64,000 nucleotides of DNA, taken from the NCBI GenBank assembly GCA_965660945.1, contig CBFIBS010000007.1, forward strand, positions 57,707 through 121,706, given 5' to 3'. Positions within the stretch are counted from its first letter, which is position 1. The number at the start of each line of letters is the position of its first letter. This document shows, one piece after another, positions 60,841 to 64,000 of this stretch. Below the pieces are notes generated by a model. The model was not told the origin of the DNA and did no database searches. It saw nothing but the letters and a program-made list of their open reading frames with translations. The stretch comes from UBA7985 sp002711265. Lineage in GTDB: Bacteria > Pseudomonadota > Alphaproteobacteria > UBA7985. The translations under genes were made by a program, and so were the position numbers.

Positions 60841-61013
60841 CGCGGCCGCGCCGTGGGCTGCTGCTGGCCACCGCCCTGCTCTCCTGCGCCGTGCTGACGG
60901 CCTGCGGGCGCAAGGGCGATCCCCGCCCGGTGACGACGCTGGCGGCTGTGACGGTCTCACCGCCAACGCTGCTGCTGAACCCTTTTCCCCGGACCGAGAT
61001 GACGCTGAGCTGA
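60837..61013 (+). CDS. lptM: LptM-like small lipoprotein
   Basis: LptM (YifL) is a small lipoprotein that helps maturation of the LptDE lipopolysaccharide translocon. The frame codes 58 residues: GTG start overlapping the argH stop by four bases, a hydrophobic signal (GLLLATALLSCAVLTACG) with lipobox LTAC and the family-typical GRKGDPRPV right after. It ends at the TGATG that starts lysA, a one-base overlap. The order argH-lptM-lysA is conserved in many proteobacteria, which supports the call. Confidence 0.85.
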   Translation: MTRPRRGLLLATALLSCAVLTACGRKGDPRPVTTLAAVTVSPPTLLLNPFPRTEMTLS

Positions 61014-62314
61014 TGTCTGCTGCTTCCCCTGAAACCGCACCCGCGCCCCGTCCCTTCGGCCCGCTGAGCTACGGCTCTGACGGTGCGTTGCAGCTGTCTG
61101 GCGTGGCGCTGGCGCCATTGGCCGCGCAATACGGCTCGCCGCTGTACGTCTACTCCGGCGCCCATATCACCGCGCAGATCCAGCGCCTGCAGACCGCCTT
61201 CGCCGCGCTCGACCCGCTGATCTGCTACGCCGTCAAGGCCAACATGAACACCCACGTCATCGCCCACGTCGCCCGCCATGGCGTCGGCGCCGATGTCGTC
61301 TCCGCCGGTGAGCTCAAGCGCGCGCTGGCCGGGGGCGTGGNNNNNNNNNNNNNNNNNTTTGCCGGGGTCGCCAAGCAGCCCGCCGAGCTGGAAGCCGGGC
61401 TGGCTGCCGGGATCCTGCAGTTCAACGTCGAGAGCTGGGCCGAGCTGGAGGCCCTCAATGCCGCCGCCGGGCGGCTGGGCAGGACCGCGCCGGTTGCCCT
61501 GCGGGTAAACCCAGATGTCGACGCGCAGACGCTGGCGAAGATCACCACCGGCACCCGCGGCAACAAGTTCGGCCTGCCCTTCGACGACATCCCGGCGCTG
61601 GTGCGCCAGATGGAGGCCCTGCCCCACGTGCGGCTGGAAGCGCTGGCCATGCACATCGGCAGCCAGCTGCTGAAGATCCAGCCCTTTGCCGACGCCTACC
61701 GGCGGCTGGCGGACCTGACCCGGCATCTGGCCAGCGAGCAGGGAACCGTGCTCGAGCGGCTGGATATGGGCGGCGGGCTGGGCATCCCTTACAGCCCCGA
61801 GGATGGTGAAGGCCCCGACCCGGCCGACCTCGCCGCCGCGGCGGTGGAGCACCTCGGGCCGCTGGGCCTGCCGACGATCATGGAGCCGGGGCGTTTTCTG
61901 GTGGGCAACGCCGGGGTGATGATCGCCGACGTGGTCTACACCAAGGACAGCTACGATCACCGCTTCCTGCTGCTCAACGCCGGAATGAACGACCTGATGC
62001 GCCCGGCGCTCTACGACGCCTATCACCACGTGCTGCCGATGGTGCAGTCCAACGCCGAACTGGTGCCGCAAGACCTCGCGGGGCCGATTTGCGAGAGCAC
62101 CGATGTCTTCGCCAAGCAGCGTCCGCTGCCGCCGATGGTCGAGGGGGCGCAGCTGGCCTTCTGCACCGCGGGGGCTTACTGCGCGGTGCTGGCCAACCAC
62201 TACAACGGCCGGGCCCTGCCCGCCGAAGTGCTGCTGGAGGACGACGGCACGGCGCGGCTGATCCGCCCGGCGGTCAGCGATGAAGACATGATCGCGCGCG
62301 AACAGGCGCTGTAG
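61013..62314 (+). CDS. lysA: diaminopimelate decarboxylase (with 17 unknown bases)
   Basis: LysA decarboxylates meso-diaminopimelate to lysine. The 433-residue PLP barrel protein shows LYVYSGAHITAQIQRLQTAF, ICYAVKANMNTHVI (PLP Lys), VSAGELKRALAGG, the glycine-rich LDMGGGLGIPYSPEDG, EPGRFLVGNAGVMI and CESTDVFAKQRPLPP with the active Cys. The bases 61341-61357 are N. Six residues are lost between AGGV and FAGVAK, which is just what the family spacing predicts, so the gap length is probably right. One base separates it from lptM. Confidence 0.95.
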   Translation: MSAASPETAPAPRPFGPLSYGSDGALQLSGVALAPLAAQYGSPLYVYSGAHITAQIQRLQTAFAALDPLICYAVKANMNTHVIAHVARHGVGADVVSAGELKRALAGGVXXXXXXFAGVAKQPAELEAGLAAGILQFNVESWAELEALNAAAGRLGRTAPVALRVNPDVDAQTLAKITTGTRGNKFGLPFDDIPALVRQMEALPHVRLEALAMHIGSQLLKIQPFADAYRRLADLTRHLASEQGTVLERLDMGGGLGIPYSPEDGEGPDPADLAAAAVEHLGPLGLPTIMEPGRFLVGNAGVMIADVVYTKDSYDHRFLLLNAGMNDLMRPALYDAYHHVLPMVQSNAELVPQDLAGPICESTDVFAKQRPLPPMVEGAQLAFCTAGAYCAVLANHYNGRALPAEVLLEDDGTARLIRPAVSDEDMIAREQAL

Positions 62315-62335
62315 CCTGCGCAGGCGCTGCGCAGG
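62315..62335 (+). terminator. perfect 9-base hairpin after lysA
   Basis: CCTGCGCAG-gcg-CTGCGCAGG follows the lysA stop at once. There is no T-run, so it could be an RNA-stabilising hairpin or a rho-independent terminator of weak form. Confidence 0.4.
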
Positions 62336-62392
62336 GCGACCCGTATCCGGAAAAAATCAAGAGGCTGCCTGTCTACTCGACTGCCGCCGGGT

Positions 62393-62617
62393 CTAGTGCC
62401 CGCCGTCGGCCGGTGCATTCGGGTCGAGCACGAATACCTGCCCACAATAGCCGCAGGTCACCGATCCCTCGTCCCCGATGGTGTAGAAGGTCCTGGGGTG
62501 ACCCAGCGCGCCACCGCCGCCGTCACAGGAGATCGTGCGGCTGGTCACCAAAACGGCGCCCTCGCCATGCTTGGCCTGAGAAGCGGGTTTTGCAGCGGAA
62601 TTCGGGGCCTGTGCCAT
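62393..62617 (-). CDS. small zinc-finger protein of the CHCC (NDUFS6-like) family
   Basis: This 74-residue protein has the zinc-binding pattern of the family that includes the mitochondrial complex I subunit NDUFS6: TISCDGGGGALGHPRTFY (Cys and His) and VTCGYCGQVFVLD (two Cys). In alphaproteobacteria such proteins are separate small genes; they may act in complex I assembly or metal homeostasis, but the bacterial role is unclear. It is convergent with lysA. Confidence 0.85.
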   Translation of the reverse strand: MAQAPNSAAKPASQAKHGEGAVLVTSRTISCDGGGGALGHPRTFYTIGDEGSVTCGYCGQVFVLDPNAPADGGH

Positions 62618-62862
62618 GGTCGGACTGCCTGTATCGGGGTTGTCAGGTCGGGGCGTTTCGTGTCGGCCGTGCGAGCCATAAGCAGGCTTGGACGCGCGGT
62701 TGCAGGCTGTTTAGCGCAAACCCCCGTCGGCCGCCAAGCGCGGAATGCCGCCGCTGTGCCGCTGGGCAATGCATGGCATGCGCAGCGCAGTTGTGGGCAA
62801 GCGCGATCAGGGGTGATATAGCTGCCTCAGATGGCGGGCGAATGCCGCCCGCGTCGACTTGC

Positions 62863-62939
<77 letters not shown>

Positions 62940-62996
62940 ATCTTTTCAATGACTTAGCAAGATTAAGAGCTACTGTAGTCATCGGGTAGTTCCCAC

Positions 62997-63068
62997 ATAG
63001 CACCCCCATTTTGGGAAACTCGGTGCTATTTGGCCCAACACCCCCCCGTCTCGAGAAACACTGGGGGT
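62997..63068. repeat. paired imperfect hairpin repeats past tRNA-Arg
   Basis: Element 1 has ATAGCACC (62997-63004) paired with GGTGCTAT (63022-63029). Element 2 has ACCCCC (63040-63045) paired with GGGGGT (63063-63068), around the palindrome TCTCGAGA. In one orientation both share CCCCCA, a TTT-containing core and GA(A/G)AC. A third copy lies at 63784-63812. They resemble REP-type intergenic palindromes. Confidence 0.55.
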
Positions 63069-63167
63069 AGCGTTTTTGTGACGCCTAAACATGGCACCGG
63101 GCTAGCTTTTCTTTACATCCCAATCCAAGCATGACAAGCCCCTCAGAACTAAGCGCAAAGGTTCCCA

Positions 63168-63746
63168 GTGACTGATCCTGACCGACCACGCCTGTTCGAC
63201 GGCCATGATGCGCTTTTCCGAACGCTACTCTCCCGGTCTCGACGCTATGGGGAATACGGGATGGGACAGTCCACGCTTGCGGCGGCAAACTCCCCAGAAA
63301 AGCTAATCCGGTCCGTTGATACGTCTGAACAATGGAAAAACTACCTAGCAGACCAACTCTCGGACCAGCAACAGGCACAGACGACGTTGATCCACGTGGA
63401 CCTTGGACCTGTTCGCGACTGGGGATTTCCCGTCTCTTATGAAGGCCGAGCGCGCTTTTCAGACTACTTTAATGCACCATGGAGTGAGGAATTCGATCCT
63501 GATTTTGTGCTAATCGATGGCCGCTTCCGTGTTGCGTGCTTCCTCACGAGTCTGCTTCGCGCAAAGCCCGGAACGCTGATCCTGTTCGACGACTATACAG
63601 ACCGCGCATACTACCACATCGTGGAGACTTGCTTGGCCCCAGACCAGAGCTCAGAGCGGCAGGCGGTTTTTCGCGTGCCTGAAAATGGGGTTGACCGGGA
63701 CCGGGTCGCGGCTTTGCTAGAGCGCTTTATTTTCGTGATGGACTAG
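63168..63746 (+). CDS. methyltransferase-like protein of unknown function in island region
   Basis: The 192-residue product has a SAM-motif-like segment GEYGMGQSTLAAANSPEKL (about residues 28-46) and a conserved PDFVLIDGRFRVACFLTSLL with LILFDDYTDR, which together resemble class I methyltransferase-like proteins found in surface-polysaccharide gene clusters of marine alphaproteobacteria. The start is a GTG at 63168. GC and codon use are lower and different from the core genes upstream. It stands alone between two copies of the repeat described above, 229 bases from tRNA-Arg, so horizontal transfer is likely. Confidence 0.6.
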   Translation: MTDPDRPRLFDGHDALFRTLLSRSRRYGEYGMGQSTLAAANSPEKLIRSVDTSEQWKNYLADQLSDQQQAQTTLIHVDLGPVRDWGFPVSYEGRARFSDYFNAPWSEEFDPDFVLIDGRFRVACFLTSLLRAKPGTLILFDDYTDRAYYHIVETCLAPDQSSERQAVFRVPENGVDRDRVAALLERFIFVMD

Positions 63747-63783
63747 TAAAGGCGTCTTTCGGCCTATGTCCCCATGGCGCTAT

Positions 63784-63812
63784 ACCTCCGGTCTCGCAAA
63801 ACACCTGGGGGC
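63784..63812. repeat. third copy of the hairpin repeat, downstream of the methyltransferase-like gene
   Basis: This copy shares GTCTCG, AAACAC and TGGGGG with element 2 in the same order and nearly the same spacing. It starts 38 bases after the gene stop at 63746. Confidence 0.55.
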
Positions 63813-63862
63813 ACCCGAAATGGCGCAAGCCCGTGGACGCCGCTTGAGGCAACTTCAGATCG

Positions 63863-64000
63863 TCAAACCGTCAGGTCGTCAGGAAAGTACACGTAGAGCT
63901 CGTATTCAAGTCCGTCGGTCCCGCTGAAGTACAACTTGCCGTCAAGGGCGTGCGTGTAGGCAGGGTAAGTACTTCCGCTGCTGTTCTTGTCGGCACTGGC
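63863..64000 (-). CDS. C-terminal fragment of ELWxxDGT-style repeat protein (runs off window)
   Basis: The minus strand has an open frame of 45 codons and a stop at 63863, running off the edge. It codes ALDGKLYFSGTDGLEYELYV near the end, closely matching the DGKLYFSGTDG-ELW repeats of large secreted or surface beta-propeller-like proteins. Only the last repeat is visible, so the size and domain order are unknown. It is part of the region beyond tRNA-Arg. Confidence 0.6.
   Translation of the reverse strand, partial: ASADKNSSGSTYPAYTHALDGKLYFSGTDGLEYELYVYFPDDLTV

Noticed and set aside
63031..63070. Integron attC-like site (GCCCAAC near a palindrome)
   Set aside because: The GTTRRRY core is missing and the palindrome structure does not follow attC spacing.

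Overview
The window is a 64 kb, GC-rich, almost fully coding chromosomal segment of an alphaproteobacterium. The evidence is gene order (ruvCAB-ybgC-tolQRAB-pal-cpoB-tilS-ftsH on one strand, with argH-lptM-lysA near the end), protein style, and a single-chain pyruvate carboxylase. I cannot fix the order or genus. A 17-base run of N inside lysA shows that this is an assembled scaffold.

Layout. 1-10480 (minus) holds the start of ftsH, tilS, the Tol-Pal envelope system and the RuvABC Holliday-junction machinery. 10675-14151 holds prmA and a UvrD/PcrA helicase, and divergent from it is a zinc carboxypeptidase-like AstE/aspartoacylase protein. 15571-29148 (minus) holds a VOC protein, rpoC, rpoB, a three-gene insertion (a Tat-exported DUF5666-like repeat protein, a DUF6502-like HTH protein, and on the other strand a small secreted protein), then rplL and rplJ. 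29479-33180 (minus) holds purB, radC, map and sfsA. 33270-42408 (plus) holds pyc, a NAD-synthetase-like protein that has lost its PP-loop, gltX, cysS, a small lipoprotein and a quinone oxidoreductase. 42440-51927 (minus) holds a small membrane protein, a coiled-coil OmpA-like protein, rpe, purA, hisZ, an AlaX-type editing protein, thiD, glmM and gloB. 52016-55587 (plus) is an aromatic amino acid operon (methyltransferase, chorismate mutase, hisC, tyrA). 55605-62314 holds a DUF2125-like protein, a ChaC-like protein, three tandem thioredoxin-fold proteins, argH, lptM and lysA. After a zinc-finger gene comes tRNA-Arg(CCG), and past it the base composition and gene content change, as at a genomic island edge: a methyltransferase-like gene between repeated hairpin elements, then the C-terminus of an ELWxxDGT-style repeat protein.

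Most genes are core housekeeping: translation, transcription, DNA repair, envelope integrity, and purine, NAD and amino acid metabolism. The most notable departures are (i) the NAD-synthetase-like protein with an intact amidase triad but no ATP-binding PP-loop; (ii) the insertion that separates rplJL from rpoBC, whose divergent promoter carries three copies of a GTGAGC-type operator; (iii) the triplicated TlpA-like genes, two of them with Tat signals and altered active sites; and (iv) the repeat-flanked gene past tRNA-Arg. No IS element, CRISPR array or rRNA gene was seen.
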